A DNA stretch of 64,000 nucleotides. Source: Mucilaginibacter_A sp965201005 (lineage in GTDB: Bacteria > Bacteroidota > Bacteroidia > Sphingobacteriales > Sphingobacteriaceae). The translations under genes were made by a program, and so were the position numbers. Below are positions 46,973 through 56,147 of this stretch, piece after piece (position 1 is the stretch's first letter; every line of letters begins with the position of its first letter). Under the pieces are notes generated by a model. The model searched no databases, was not told where the DNA came from, and worked only from the letters and a program-made list of their open reading frames with translations. Location of the stretch: NCBI RefSeq assembly GCF_965201005.1, contig NZ_OZ241747.1, positions 806,001 to 870,000 on the forward strand. Reading direction: 5' to 3'.

Positions 46973-47045
46973 CCGTCCCGAAAAGGGGAAAAAGTCTTGA
47001 ACGAAGCCCTACTGCTACGATGGACTAAGCAACTTAATAAAGAAA

Positions 47046-47663
47046 ATGTCAGGAATTATTGGTAAAAAAGTAGGAATGACCAGCATTTTCGATGAAGCAG
47101 GGAAAAATATTCCTTGTACGGTAATCGAAGCTGGCCCCTGTGTTGTTACGCAGGTTAAATCTGTAGAAACAGACGGATATGCTGCTGTTCAGTTGGCATA
47201 TGATGAGAAAAAAGAAAAAAATACTTCAGGTCCGTTAAAAGGTCATTTTTCTAAAGCGGGCACTACTCCAAAGAAAAAGCTTGTTGAGTTTACAACTTTT
47301 CAGGATCAAAAAACACTGGGCGATACGATTACAGTTGAGCTTTTTGTAGCCGGAGACTTTGTAGATGTTGTAGGAACATCAAAAGGTAAGGGTTTTCAAG
47401 GGGTTGTAAAACGTCATGGTTTCGGTGGTGTTGGTATGCAAACGCACGGTCAGCACAACCGTTTAAGGGCTCCGGGTTCGCTGGGTGCATCTTCTTGGCC
47501 TTCACGTGTATTTAAAGGTATGCGCATGGCCGGGCAAACTGGCAACAGTCGTATTAAAGTTCAGAATCTGGAAGTTTTGAAAGTTTACACTGAACAAAAT
47601 TTATTAGTAGTAAAAGGTTCTGTGCCTGGTGCTAAAGGTTCATTCGTAATTATCGATAAGTAA
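47046..47663 (+). CDS. rplC: 50S ribosomal protein L3
   Basis: 205 residues. GIIGKKVGMTSIFDEAG at the start and KGKGFQGVVKRHGFGG with the Gln that is methylated in some bacteria. First gene of the long run to secY; 1-bp overlap with rplD. Confidence 0.98.
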   Translation: MSGIIGKKVGMTSIFDEAGKNIPCTVIEAGPCVVTQVKSVETDGYAAVQLAYDEKKEKNTSGPLKGHFSKAGTTPKKKLVEFTTFQDQKTLGDTITVELFVAGDFVDVVGTSKGKGFQGVVKRHGFGGVGMQTHGQHNRLRAPGSLGASSWPSRVFKGMRMAGQTGNSRIKVQNLEVLKVYTEQNLLVVKGSVPGAKGSFVIIDK

Positions 47664-48292
47664 TGGAAGTAGTAGTATTAAATGTTTCAGGACAAGAAAC
47701 TGGTGCCCGGGTGCAACTTCCTGATTCGGTATTTGGTGTTGAGCCTAACGATCATGCCATCTATTTAGATGTAAAACAATACCTGGCAAATCAACGCCAG
47801 GGAACACATAAAGCTAAACAACGTAATGAAATTGCCGGTTCTACCCGGAAATTACACAAACAAAAAGGAACAGGCGGTGCCCGTGCTGGTAGTGTTAAGT
47901 CTCCTTTATTTAACGGTGGTGGTCGTGTTTTCGGTCCTCAGCCTCGTGATTATAGTTTTAAACTGAACAAGAAATTAAAATCATTAGCACGTAAGTCCGC
48001 TTTGTCATATAAAGCAATAGAAAATCATATTGTGGTATTGGAGGATTTTAACTTTGATTCTATTAAAACTAAAAACTATATTAATTTGGTGGCTGGTTTG
48101 AACTTTTTAAATGAGAAAACCTTATTGGTTTTGCCAGCTGCAAACAACAATATTTATTTATCAAGCAGAAATATCAAAAAAGCAAAAGTCATAACTGCTG
48201 ATCAATTGAACACTTACGATGTTTTGAATGCAGGAAAACTTCTGTTGACCGCTGGTTCTGTTAAAACTTTGGAGGAGGCATTAGCTAAGTAA
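47663..48292 (+). CDS. rplD: 50S ribosomal protein L4
   Basis: 209 residues, with the KQKGTGGARAGSVKSPLFNGGGRVFGP loop that reaches into the exit tunnel. In E. coli L4 represses its own operon. It overlaps rplC by one base and is 1 bp from rplW. Confidence 0.98.
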   Translation: MEVVVLNVSGQETGARVQLPDSVFGVEPNDHAIYLDVKQYLANQRQGTHKAKQRNEIAGSTRKLHKQKGTGGARAGSVKSPLFNGGGRVFGPQPRDYSFKLNKKLKSLARKSALSYKAIENHIVVLEDFNFDSIKTKNYINLVAGLNFLNEKTLLVLPAANNNIYLSSRNIKKAKVITADQLNTYDVLNAGKLLLTAGSVKTLEEALAK

Positions 48293-48293
48293 T

Positions 48294-48587
48294 ATGGAAA
48301 TTTTAAAGAAGCCACTACTTACAGAAAAAGTAACGCTGTTGACAGAAAAGTTTAACCGTTATGCTTTCAAGGTTGATCCGCGTGCCAACAAAATTCAAAT
48401 AAAAGGAGCAGTTGAAGCTATGTATGGCGTTAACGTAGAAGCAGTAAACACAATGAGATATGCCGGAAAATTAAAAAGTCGTAATACTAAAGCAGGTTCT
48501 GTTTCTGGCAGGCCATCTAAATACAAAAAAGCTATTATTACTTTGAAAGATGGCGAAACGATCGATTTTTACAGTAACACTATCTAA
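48294..48587 (+). CDS. rplW: 50S ribosomal protein L23
   Basis: 97 residues, usual length. LKKPLLTEKVTLLTEKFNRYAFKVD opening; lies at the tunnel exit and docks trigger factor and SRP. Confidence 0.98.
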   Translation: MEILKKPLLTEKVTLLTEKFNRYAFKVDPRANKIQIKGAVEAMYGVNVEAVNTMRYAGKLKSRNTKAGSVSGRPSKYKKAIITLKDGETIDFYSNTI

Positions 48588-48595
48588 TTAAGAAA

Positions 48596-49420
48596 ATGGC
48601 AGTTAAAAGATTTAAACCGGTTACTCCTGGTACCAGATTCAGAGTTGGAGGCGATTATTCAGATATTACGACTAATGTTCCTGAAAAATCCTTAGTAGTC
48701 TCACATAAAAAATCCGGTGGACGTAACCATTCTGGAAAAATGACAATCAGAAATGTTGGTGGAGGCCATAAAAAATCATACCGTTTGATTGACTTTAAAC
48801 GTAATAAATTTGATATTCCGGCTATAGTTGCCACTATTGAATATGACCCAAACAGATCAGCGCGCATCGTTTTGTTAAATTATGTTGATGGCGAGAAAAG
48901 ATACATGCTTGCCCCTGAAGGTATTCAAGTTGGTCAGACTGTTCTATCAGGGGATGCAGTAGCACCAGAAGTTGGAAATACGCTTCCTTTAAAAAATATT
49001 CCTTTAGGATCTATTATTCATAATATTGAATTGAATCCTGGTCAGGGTGGGATCATTGCAAGATCAGCCGGGACTTATGCACAGTTATCTGCACGTGATG
49101 GTAAGTATGCAATTATAAAACTGCCTTCAGGAGAAACCCGGATGATTTTAGCTACCTGTTTAGCTACTATCGGAACAGTTTCCAATTCTGAAAAAGCAAA
49201 TGAAGTTTTAGGTAAAGCTGGTCGTAAACGTTGGTTAGGCCGTCGCCCAAGAGTTCGTGGTGTTGCAATGAACCCGGTTGATCACCCTATGGGAGGTGGT
49301 GAAGGTCGGGCTTCGGGTGGTCACCCACGTTCCAGAAAAGGATTATTGGCTAAAGGCTTTAAAACCCGTGATAAAAAGAAATCATCCGATCGTTACATCA
49401 TTGAAAGAAGGAAAAAATAA
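48596..49420 (+). CDS. rplB: 50S ribosomal protein L2
   Basis: 274 residues. The GVAMNPVDHPMGGGEGRASGG block that lies by the peptidyl-transferase centre is intact. It overlaps rpsS by one base. Confidence 0.98.
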   Translation: MAVKRFKPVTPGTRFRVGGDYSDITTNVPEKSLVVSHKKSGGRNHSGKMTIRNVGGGHKKSYRLIDFKRNKFDIPAIVATIEYDPNRSARIVLLNYVDGEKRYMLAPEGIQVGQTVLSGDAVAPEVGNTLPLKNIPLGSIIHNIELNPGQGGIIARSAGTYAQLSARDGKYAIIKLPSGETRMILATCLATIGTVSNSEKANEVLGKAGRKRWLGRRPRVRGVAMNPVDHPMGGGEGRASGGHPRSRKGLLAKGFKTRDKKKSSDRYIIERRKK

Positions 49421-49686
49421 TGGCACGTTCAATTAAAAAAGGACCTTATATAGATCACAACCTGGAAAGAAAAGTTCTGACCTTGAATGATAGCAATAAG
49501 AAATCTGTAGTAAAAACATGGTCTCGTCGTTCAATGATTTCTCCGGATTTTGTTGGTCATACTTTTGCTGTACATAACGGCAATAAATTTATTCCTGTTT
49601 ATGTTACAGAAAATATGGTTGGACATAAGTTAGGGGAATTTTCACCAACACGTACCTTTAGAGGTCATTCTGAAAAGAAAAAATAA
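49420..49686 (+). CDS. rpsS: 30S ribosomal protein S19
   Basis: 88 residues, standard. KKGPYIDHNLERKV and the KFIPVYVTENMVGHKLGEFSPTRTFRGH core are conserved. Confidence 0.98.
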   Translation: MARSIKKGPYIDHNLERKVLTLNDSNKKSVVKTWSRRSMISPDFVGHTFAVHNGNKFIPVYVTENMVGHKLGEFSPTRTFRGHSEKKK

Positions 49687-49692
49687 CCAGTA

Positions 49693-50121
49693 ATGGAAGC
49701 AACAACAAAAATTAAAAAGTCTGTATTGATCAGACAGCGCAAAGAGCAAAGTAAGGCTCAGCAAGGCGGAGCTTCTGCTGCTAAGTTGCAAAATTGCCCC
49801 ACCTCGCCTCGAAAAATGCGTTTGGTAGTTGATTTGATCAGAGGAGAAAATGTAGAAAAAGCTTTATACATTTTGAAATACACCAATAAAGAAGCAGCAA
49901 TTAGAGTTGAAAAGCTTTTATTATCAGCCATCAAAAACTGGGAGTTAAAAAACGAAGGTAAGCGTGTAGAAGACAATGCCCTTTTTGTTAAGGAAATTTC
50001 AGTTGGAGGTGGTCGTCAATTAAAAAGGTTACGTCCGGCACCTCAGGGAAGAGGTTATCGTATTAGAAAACGTTCTAATCATGTAACTTTAATAGTAGAT
50101 TCTAAAAATGATAATATATAA
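49693..50121 (+). CDS. rplV: 50S ribosomal protein L22
   Basis: 142 residues, somewhat longer than in E. coli at the N-terminus. The tunnel hairpin GGGRQLKRLRPAPQGRGYRIRKRSNHVTLIV shows no macrolide-resistance deletion. Confidence 0.97.
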   Translation: MEATTKIKKSVLIRQRKEQSKAQQGGASAAKLQNCPTSPRKMRLVVDLIRGENVEKALYILKYTNKEAAIRVEKLLLSAIKNWELKNEGKRVEDNALFVKEISVGGGRQLKRLRPAPQGRGYRIRKRSNHVTLIVDSKNDNI

Positions 50122-50127
50122 TTTGTA

Positions 50128-50976
50128 ATGGGACAAAAAGCACATCCAATAGGTAACAGGTTAGGAATCATCAGAGGCTGGGATTCTAACTGGTTCGGTG
50201 GCAATAATTACTCCGACAAATTAGTAGAAGATGAAAAAATTCGTAAATATCTTTCTGTACGTATTGCTAAAGGCGGCGTTGCTAAAGTAGTGATCGAACG
50301 TACACTAAAACGAATAACTGTAACAATTCATACTGCTCGTCCGGGTATTGTAATTGGTAAAGGGGGACAGGAAGTTGATAAGATTAAAGAAGAACTTAAG
50401 AAACTTACCAAAAAAGATATCCAAATTAATATTTTTGAAATTAAGCGTCCTGAACTCGATGCGCAATTAGTAGCAGAAGGTGTTGCTAAACAATTAGAGG
50501 CACGTATATCATTCCGTAGGGCAATGAAAACTACTATAGCTTCTACCATGCGCATGGGCGCAGAAGGTATTAAAATTATGTGTTCCGGTCGTTTAGGTGG
50601 TGCTGAAATGGCTCGTACAGAACAATATAAGGAGGGTAGGATTCCTTTGCACACTTTCCGCGCCGATATTGATTATGCTTTGGCTGAAGCTTTAACTACT
50701 TATGGTAAAATAGGTGTCAAAGTTTGGATATGCAAAGGTGAGGTTTATGGAAAGCGTGATCTTTCTCCAAATATTGGTGCAAACACAGGTACAAACGCTA
50801 AAAGCGGCCGTCCTGAAGGTTCTCCAGCTTATGGTGATCGTGATCGTAGAAATTCTGGTGGTGGAGATCGCAGAAACAATGATAGAAGATCAACTGGTGG
50901 AAACAATAATCCAAGAGGCAGTAATAATTCTAATCAAAGAGAAAACGGTGGCACATCTGGTGCAAGAAAAAGATAA
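50128..50976 (+). CDS. rpsC: 30S ribosomal protein S3 with long Gly/Asn/Arg tail
   Basis: 282 residues. The KH domain has VIGKGGQEVDKIKEEL and the C-terminal domain ends near GEVYGKRDLSP. After that come about 65 residues rich in Gly, Asn, Arg and Ser (for example RRNSGGGDRRNNDRRST), unlike E. coli S3; similar disordered tails are common in Bacteroidota. Confidence 0.97.
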   Translation: MGQKAHPIGNRLGIIRGWDSNWFGGNNYSDKLVEDEKIRKYLSVRIAKGGVAKVVIERTLKRITVTIHTARPGIVIGKGGQEVDKIKEELKKLTKKDIQINIFEIKRPELDAQLVAEGVAKQLEARISFRRAMKTTIASTMRMGAEGIKIMCSGRLGGAEMARTEQYKEGRIPLHTFRADIDYALAEALTTYGKIGVKVWICKGEVYGKRDLSPNIGANTGTNAKSGRPEGSPAYGDRDRRNSGGGDRRNNDRRSTGGNNNPRGSNNSNQRENGGTSGARKR

Positions 50977-51023
50977 TCACATTCAAAACGTTATAGTTTT
51001 TTAATAAGATAAGTTAAAAATTA

Positions 51024-51449
51024 ATGCTACAGCCAAAAAGAACGAAATTTAGGAAAATGCAAAAAGGCAGAATGAAAGGCATTGCTACCCGTGGTGCTGA
51101 ACTTTCATTTGGTTCGTTTGGCATTAAATCTTTGGAACCGGCTTGGATTACAAGTCGTCAGATAGAATCTGCCCGAATTGCAGTTACTCGTTTTATGAAA
51201 CGTGAAGGACAAGTTTGGATACGTATTTTCCCTGATAAACCTGTAACTAAAAAGCCTGCTGAGGTGCGTATGGGCAAAGGTAAAGGTGCTCCGGAGTATT
51301 GGGTAGCTGTTGTTAATCCAGGACGGATCATTTTTGAAGCAGAGGGTGTATCTTTGGAAACCGCAAAAGAAGCCATGCGTTTGGCAGCACAAAAATTGCC
51401 TGTTCAAACCAAGTTTGTGGTAAGAAGGGATTATGTAGAAACAGAGTAG
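51024..51449 (+). CDS. rplP: 50S ribosomal protein L16
   Basis: 141 residues, standard. MLQPKRTKFRKMQKGRMKG opening and MGKGKGAPEYWVAVV block. Confidence 0.98.
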   Translation: MLQPKRTKFRKMQKGRMKGIATRGAELSFGSFGIKSLEPAWITSRQIESARIAVTRFMKREGQVWIRIFPDKPVTKKPAEVRMGKGKGAPEYWVAVVNPGRIIFEAEGVSLETAKEAMRLAAQKLPVQTKFVVRRDYVETE

Positions 51450-51506
51450 TTAATCATCAATGTTGAATCCTGAAAGCACAGGCTCTTCAAGTGTAATCAT
51501 ATAGAA

Positions 51507-51716
51507 ATGAAAAATTCAGAGATTTTAGAATTGTCTACCGAAGAACTTTCAGCTCGTCTATCAGAAGAAAGATTCGGTTTGACTAAATTAAAATTTGCGC
51601 ACACAGTTTCCGCTATTGAAAATCCATCCCGTATTTCCAAAATTAAGAAAGATATAGCTCGTTTAAACACAGAAATTACTAAGCGCAAATCAACTTCAGC
51701 TTCTGAAACAATTTAA
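51507..51716 (+). CDS. rpmC: 50S ribosomal protein L29
   Basis: 69 residues, all-helical L29 with KLKFAHTVSAIENPSRISKIKKDIAR. Separated from rplP by 57 bp. Confidence 0.97.
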   Translation: MKNSEILELSTEELSARLSEERFGLTKLKFAHTVSAIENPSRISKIKKDIARLNTEITKRKSTSASETI

Positions 51717-51730
51717 TTATTAGAATCGAA

Positions 51731-51985
51731 ATGGAAAGAAATTTAAGAAAAACTAGAACCGGTTTGGTTGTATCCAATAAAATGGATAAATCAATTGTGG
51801 TTTCTGTTGAGCGCAAAGTAAAACATCCGATTTATGGTAAGTTTGTAAAGAAGACTGCCAAATTTATGGCACATGATGAAGCGAATGTCTGCGGAATAGG
51901 GGATACAGTATCTATTATGGAAACCCGTCCTCTTAGCAAAAATAAAAATTGGAGATTGATTCAAATTATAGAAAAGGCTAAATAA
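51731..51985 (+). CDS. rpsQ: 30S ribosomal protein S17
   Basis: 84 residues. RTGLVVSNKMDKSIVVSVER and HPIYGKFVKKTAKFMAHDE conserved. It overlaps rplN by one base. Confidence 0.98.
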   Translation: MERNLRKTRTGLVVSNKMDKSIVVSVERKVKHPIYGKFVKKTAKFMAHDEANVCGIGDTVSIMETRPLSKNKNWRLIQIIEKAK

Positions 51986-52353
51986 TGGTACAGCAAGAAT
52001 CAAGATTAAATGTAGCTGATAATAGTGGTGCTAAAGAAGTGCTTGTAATACGTGTGCTTGGTGGAACCGGAAAAAGATATGCTTCTTTAGGCGACAAGAT
52101 TGTAGTTACAGTAAAAAGTGCTTTGCCGTCTGGCAATGTAAAGAAAGGCACAGTTTCTAAAGCCGTCGTGGTCAGAACCAGCAAGGAAGTTAGAAGAAAA
52201 GATGGTTCTTATATTCGCTTCGATGATAATGCTGCTGTTCTTTTAAATAATCAGGATGAACCAAGAGGTACCCGCATTTTTGGGCCCGTAGCCAGAGAAC
52301 TACGGGAAAAACAATACATGAAAATTGTGTCATTAGCACCAGAAGTATTATAA
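51985..52353 (+). CDS. rplN: 50S ribosomal protein L14
   Basis: 122 residues, standard, MVQQESRLNVADNSGAKEV opening and GTRIFGPVARELR near the end. Confidence 0.98.
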   Translation: MVQQESRLNVADNSGAKEVLVIRVLGGTGKRYASLGDKIVVTVKSALPSGNVKKGTVSKAVVVRTSKEVRRKDGSYIRFDDNAAVLLNNQDEPRGTRIFGPVARELREKQYMKIVSLAPEVL

Positions 52354-52354
52354 C

Positions 52355-52696
52355 ATGGAAAAGAAAAGTAATTCCCAGATTAAATTCAAACTTCGTAAAG
52401 GTGATCTGGTAAAAGTGATTTCAGGGGATTCGAAGGGGACTCAAGGCAAAATTACTGAAGTTATGTTAAGCAATAATCGTGCTATGGTTGAAGGTGCAAA
52501 TATGGTTACTAAGCACACCAAACCTAACGCTTCAAATCCAAACGGTGGAATTATCAAGAAAGAATCTTCTATTCATATTTCAAATCTTGCCTTTGTTGAC
52601 CCAAAAAGCGGTAATACAACACGCATTGGAAAGAAAAAAGATGTTAATGGTAAATTTGTAAGAATATCTAAGAAATCAGGAGAGGAAATAAAATAA
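52355..52696 (+). CDS. rplX: 50S ribosomal protein L24
   Basis: 113 residues, KOW motif KLRKGDLVKVISGDSKGTQGKI at 10-31. 1 bp after rplN, one-base overlap with rplE. Confidence 0.98.
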   Translation: MEKKSNSQIKFKLRKGDLVKVISGDSKGTQGKITEVMLSNNRAMVEGANMVTKHTKPNASNPNGGIIKKESSIHISNLAFVDPKSGNTTRIGKKKDVNGKFVRISKKSGEEIK

Positions 52697-53265
52697 TGGC
52701 TTACATACCGAGATTAAAATCACAATATAAAGATGACATTCGCACTTCACTGAAAGATAAATTTCAATATAAAAGTGTAATGCAAGTTCCTAAACTGCAA
52801 AAAATTGCTATCAATCAAGGTGTTGGTGCTGCTACAACAGATAAAAAATTGATTGAAACAGCAATTACCGAGATGAGTACCATTACTGGTCAGCAAGCAG
52901 TTGCTTCTAAATCAAAAAAGGATATTTCAAATTTTAAATTACGTAAAGGTATGCCTGTAGGCGTACGTGTTACTTTACGTGATAATCATATGTATGAATT
53001 TTTGGATCGTTTAATTTCTGTAGCTTTGCCACGTATCCGTGATTTTAAGGGAATTAATGATAAAGGTTTTGATGGAAAAGGTAATTATACTTTAGGTATC
53101 ACAGAACAAATTATTTTCCCTGAAATCAATATTGACAAAATCAATAAGATCATGGGTATGGATATTACATTTGTTACATCTGCAAAAAATGATATAGAAG
53201 CTTTAGAGCTTTTAAAATCATTTGGGTTACCTTTTAAAAATCAAAACATTCAACAACCACAATAA
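52696..53265 (+). CDS. rplE: 50S ribosomal protein L5
   Basis: 189 residues. KIAINQGVGAATTDKK and RDFKGINDKGFDGKGNYTLGI are conserved; binds 5S rRNA. Confidence 0.98.
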   Translation: MAYIPRLKSQYKDDIRTSLKDKFQYKSVMQVPKLQKIAINQGVGAATTDKKLIETAITEMSTITGQQAVASKSKKDISNFKLRKGMPVGVRVTLRDNHMYEFLDRLISVALPRIRDFKGINDKGFDGKGNYTLGITEQIIFPEINIDKINKIMGMDITFVTSAKNDIEALELLKSFGLPFKNQNIQQPQ

Positions 53266-53534
53266 TGGCTAAAGAAGGTGTAAAAGCTCGTGATATAAAA
53301 CGTGCAAAAACTGTTGCTAAATATGCTGAAAAAAGAGCAGAATTAAAAGCTGCTGGTGATTATGTTGCTTTAGACAAATTACCCAAAAATGCTTCCCCTG
53401 TTCGTTTGCATAATCGTTGTAAGCTCACTGGTCGCCCGCGAGGTTATATGCGCCAGTTCGGTATTTCTCGTGTTACTTTTCGTGAAATGGCTTTATCTGG
53501 TAAAATTCCGGGAGTAAAAAAGGCAAGTTGGTAA
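53265..53534 (+). CDS. rpsN: 30S ribosomal protein S14 (zinc-free form)
   Basis: 89 residues. RCKLTGRPRGYMRQFGISRVTFREMA is intact; the CxxC pairs of the zinc-binding short form are absent. Confidence 0.97.
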   Translation: MAKEGVKARDIKRAKTVAKYAEKRAELKAAGDYVALDKLPKNASPVRLHNRCKLTGRPRGYMRQFGISRVTFREMALSGKIPGVKKASW

Positions 53535-53541
53535 TACCAAA

Positions 53542-53585
53542 TTTATAGTGTTAAAAGAAGTATGCTGTTTTTAGCATGTTAAAAT
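53542..53585. repeat. Back-to-back motif variants between rpsN and rpsH
   Basis: TAAAAGAAGTAT (53552-53563) abuts ATGCTGTTTTTA (53562-53573), each with its own AT tract outward. A GTAGGA/TCCTAC hairpin follows at 53604-53618. These are the only motif cores within the rplC-rplO run. Confidence 0.75.
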
Positions 53586-53649
53586 CAAATTGATAATAGG
53601 TCAGTAGGAAAGTCCTACCAGATACCACTGTCATAATTTAAGTATTAAA

Positions 53650-54048
53650 ATGAATACAGATCCAATTGCAGATTATCTTACAAGGGTAAGGAATGCAATC
53701 AAAGCTAACCATCGTGTTGTCGAAATTCCGGCATCTAATCTAAAAAAAGAAATTACTAAAGTTCTTTTTGATAAAGGTTATATTGCTAATTACAAATTTG
53801 AAGAGACTGCGCCTCAAGGTATTATTAAAGTAGCTTTAAAATATAATCCTGTTACTAAAATTTCTGCTATACGTAATTTGTCTCGTATTAGCAGGCCAGG
53901 ATTAAGGAGATATGCAGGTGTGGAAAAAATGCCACGTGTGTTAAATGGTTTAGGCATTGCTATTTTATCTACTTCTAAAGGTGTAATGACTGATAAAGAA
54001 GCTAAAGTTAATAATATTGGTGGTGAGGTTTTATGTTATGTTTATTAA
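53650..54048 (+). CDS. rpsH: 30S ribosomal protein S8
   Basis: 132 residues. DPIADYLTRVRNA at the start and SRPGLRRYAGVEKMPRVLNGLGI near residue 90. Confidence 0.98.
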   Translation: MNTDPIADYLTRVRNAIKANHRVVEIPASNLKKEITKVLFDKGYIANYKFEETAPQGIIKVALKYNPVTKISAIRNLSRISRPGLRRYAGVEKMPRVLNGLGIAILSTSKGVMTDKEAKVNNIGGEVLCYVY

Positions 54049-54063
54049 TCGGAAGTATAAATC

Positions 54064-54621
54064 ATGTCTAGAGTAGGAAAAGCTCCTGTTGCATTACCGG
54101 GTGGTGTCACAGTTTCTGTATCAAATGATAATCTGGTTACTATAAAAGGTCCAAAAGGATCATTAGTTCAACAAGTTGATAATGACATTAGTGTCGAACA
54201 AGTAGATGGTCAGATTTTGGTTAAACGTCCATCCGAACAAAAACGTCATAAAGCATTGCACGGCTTATACCGCTCACTGGTCAACAATATGGTCATAGGT
54301 GTAACTGTAGGATACAAATTAGAGCAAGAATTAGTGGGTGTTGGATATAGGGCTACCAATACAGGTAATACTTTAGACCTAGTTTTGGGCTATTCTCACC
54401 ATTATGTGTTTGAGTTGCCTAAAGAGATTAAAGTTACAACTACAGCTGAGAAAGGTAAAAATCCAACAATTATACTTGAATCTATTGATAAACAATTATT
54501 AGGTCAGGTTGCAGCGAAAATCCGTTCCTTAAGGACGCCTGAACCCTATAAAGGCAAAGGGATCAAATTTGTTGGTGAACAGTTAAGAAGAAAAGCAGGT
54601 AAGTCTGCATCAAAAAAATAG
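54064..54621 (+). CDS. rplF: 50S ribosomal protein L6
   Basis: 185 residues. SRVGKAPVALPGGV opening, C-terminal EPYKGKGIKFVGEQLRRKAGKSA. Confidence 0.98.
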   Translation: MSRVGKAPVALPGGVTVSVSNDNLVTIKGPKGSLVQQVDNDISVEQVDGQILVKRPSEQKRHKALHGLYRSLVNNMVIGVTVGYKLEQELVGVGYRATNTGNTLDLVLGYSHHYVFELPKEIKVTTTAEKGKNPTIILESIDKQLLGQVAAKIRSLRTPEPYKGKGIKFVGEQLRRKAGKSASKK

Positions 54622-54623
54622 TC

Positions 54624-54974
54624 ATGTTAGGTAAATTATCAAGAAGAGAACGGATCAAAAAGGGAATTAGAAAAACTCTCTCAGGTTCAACAAACCGTCC
54701 CCGTTTATCGGTATTCAGAAGTAATAAAGGTATTTATGCTCAAGTCATTGATGATTTGTCGGGAAAGACATTAGCATCTGCATCTTCTTTATCAAAAGAA
54801 TTTTCTGCTGAGGGTTCTAAGTCACAGCAATCAAATGCTGTTGGCAAAATGGTAGCAGAAAAAGCAATTGCTGCCGGAATAAAAGAAGTTGTTTTTGATC
54901 GAAATGGATACTTATATCATGGACGAATCAAATCATTGGCTGAAGGTGCACGAGAAGGTGGTTTAATATTTTAA
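54624..54974 (+). CDS. rplR: 50S ribosomal protein L18
   Basis: 116 residues. RPRLSVFRSNKGIYAQVIDD and FDRNGYLYHGRIKSLAEGAREGG conserved; 5S-binding. Confidence 0.98.
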   Translation: MLGKLSRRERIKKGIRKTLSGSTNRPRLSVFRSNKGIYAQVIDDLSGKTLASASSLSKEFSAEGSKSQQSNAVGKMVAEKAIAAGIKEVVFDRNGYLYHGRIKSLAEGAREGGLIF

Positions 54975-54986
54975 TTCAATTAGCAA

Positions 54987-55505
54987 ATGTCAACTATTAA
55001 TATAAAAAGGGTTAAAACAAGTGAGGTTGAACTAAAAGATCGCTTAGTAAGTATTCAACGTGTTGCCAAAGTAACTAAAGGAGGACGTACGTTTAGTTTT
55101 TCGGCTATTGTCGTTGTAGGAGATGAAAACGGAATTGTTGGTTATGGTTTGGGTAAGGCAAAAGAGGTAACTGAAGCAATTGCTAAAGGTATTGATGACG
55201 CAAAAAAGAACTTAGTTAAAGTGCCAATTATTAATGCTTCTATTCCACATGAACAAATTGGTAAATTTTCAGGTGGCTTTGTATTTATAAAACCAGCAGC
55301 AGTTGGAACAGGTGTTATTGCTGGAGGTGCAATGCGTGCAGTTTTGGAATCAGCCGGTGTCCATAATGTTCTTGCTAAATCTAAAGGTTCTTCAAACCCG
55401 CACAATGTTGTAAAAGCTACTGTTTCAGCATTATCGCAATTACGTGATGCTTATACAGTTGCTCAACAACGAGGCATTGAAGTAGGAAAAGTTTTTAACG
55501 GTTAA
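54987..55505 (+). CDS. rpsE: 30S ribosomal protein S5
   Basis: 172 residues. RVAKVTKGGRTFSFSAIVVVGD carries the double-stranded RNA-binding fold; GVIAGGAMRAVLESAGVHNVL follows. No spectinomycin-type deletion near KGGR is seen. Confidence 0.98.
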   Translation: MSTINIKRVKTSEVELKDRLVSIQRVAKVTKGGRTFSFSAIVVVGDENGIVGYGLGKAKEVTEAIAKGIDDAKKNLVKVPIINASIPHEQIGKFSGGFVFIKPAAVGTGVIAGGAMRAVLESAGVHNVLAKSKGSSNPHNVVKATVSALSQLRDAYTVAQQRGIEVGKVFNG

Positions 55506-55511
55506 AATAAA

Positions 55512-55691
55512 ATGGCTAAAATTAAAATCACACAGATCAAAAGCATTATCGAAAGAAGTGAGCGTCAAAAGTTGACCATGAAAGCTTTGGGTTTAAAAAA
55601 AATTAGTCAAAGTGTTGAATTAGAAGCGAATTCAGCTATCATAGGTATGATACGTTCTGTTAATCATTTAGTGGCTGTAGAAAATATTTAA
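55512..55691 (+). CDS. rpmD: 50S ribosomal protein L30
   Basis: 59 residues from ATG 55512 to TAA 55691, too short to stand out among longer frames. IKITQIKSIIERSERQKLT and MIRSVNHLVAVE are the L30 features; position between rpsE and rplO is canonical. Confidence 0.97.
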   Translation: MAKIKITQIKSIIERSERQKLTMKALGLKKISQSVELEANSAIIGMIRSVNHLVAVENI

Positions 55692-55695
55692 TATT

Positions 55696-56142
55696 ATGAA
55701 CTTAAGTAACTTAAAATCAGCATACGGCTCTACTAAAACCCGCAAACGTATAGGTAGAGGTACTGGCTCAGGTCGAGGTGGAACATCAACTCGCGGCCAT
55801 AAAGGTGCTGGTTCCAGATCTGGAACTTCATCAAAGGTAGGTTTTGAAGGTGGTCAAATGCCTTTACAGCGTCGAGTTCCTAAAGTTGGGTTTAAAAACC
55901 CAAACCGAAAAGAATATGTAGGTATCAATTTGGATGTTTTGGAAGGATTAGCTGAAAAGCATAATCTTGCAACTATAAATATTGATGCTTTAAAATTATA
56001 TGGCTTGGCTTCCAAAAATGATTTAATAAAAATTTTAGGTCGTGGTGAATTAAATGTTAAATTAGAAATAACAGCCCATGCCTTTACCGAAACGGCTCAA
56101 AAAGCAATCGAAGCAGTAGGTGGCATTGTAGTTAAGTTATAA
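55696..56142 (+). CDS. rplO: 50S ribosomal protein L15
   Basis: 148 residues. Gly/Arg-rich N-terminus RIGRGTGSGRGGTSTRGHKG and GGQMPLQRRVPKVGF. Confidence 0.98.
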   Translation: MNLSNLKSAYGSTKTRKRIGRGTGSGRGGTSTRGHKGAGSRSGTSSKVGFEGGQMPLQRRVPKVGFKNPNRKEYVGINLDVLEGLAEKHNLATINIDALKLYGLASKNDLIKILGRGELNVKLEITAHAFTETAQKAIEAVGGIVVKL

Positions 56143-56147
56143 TTTCA

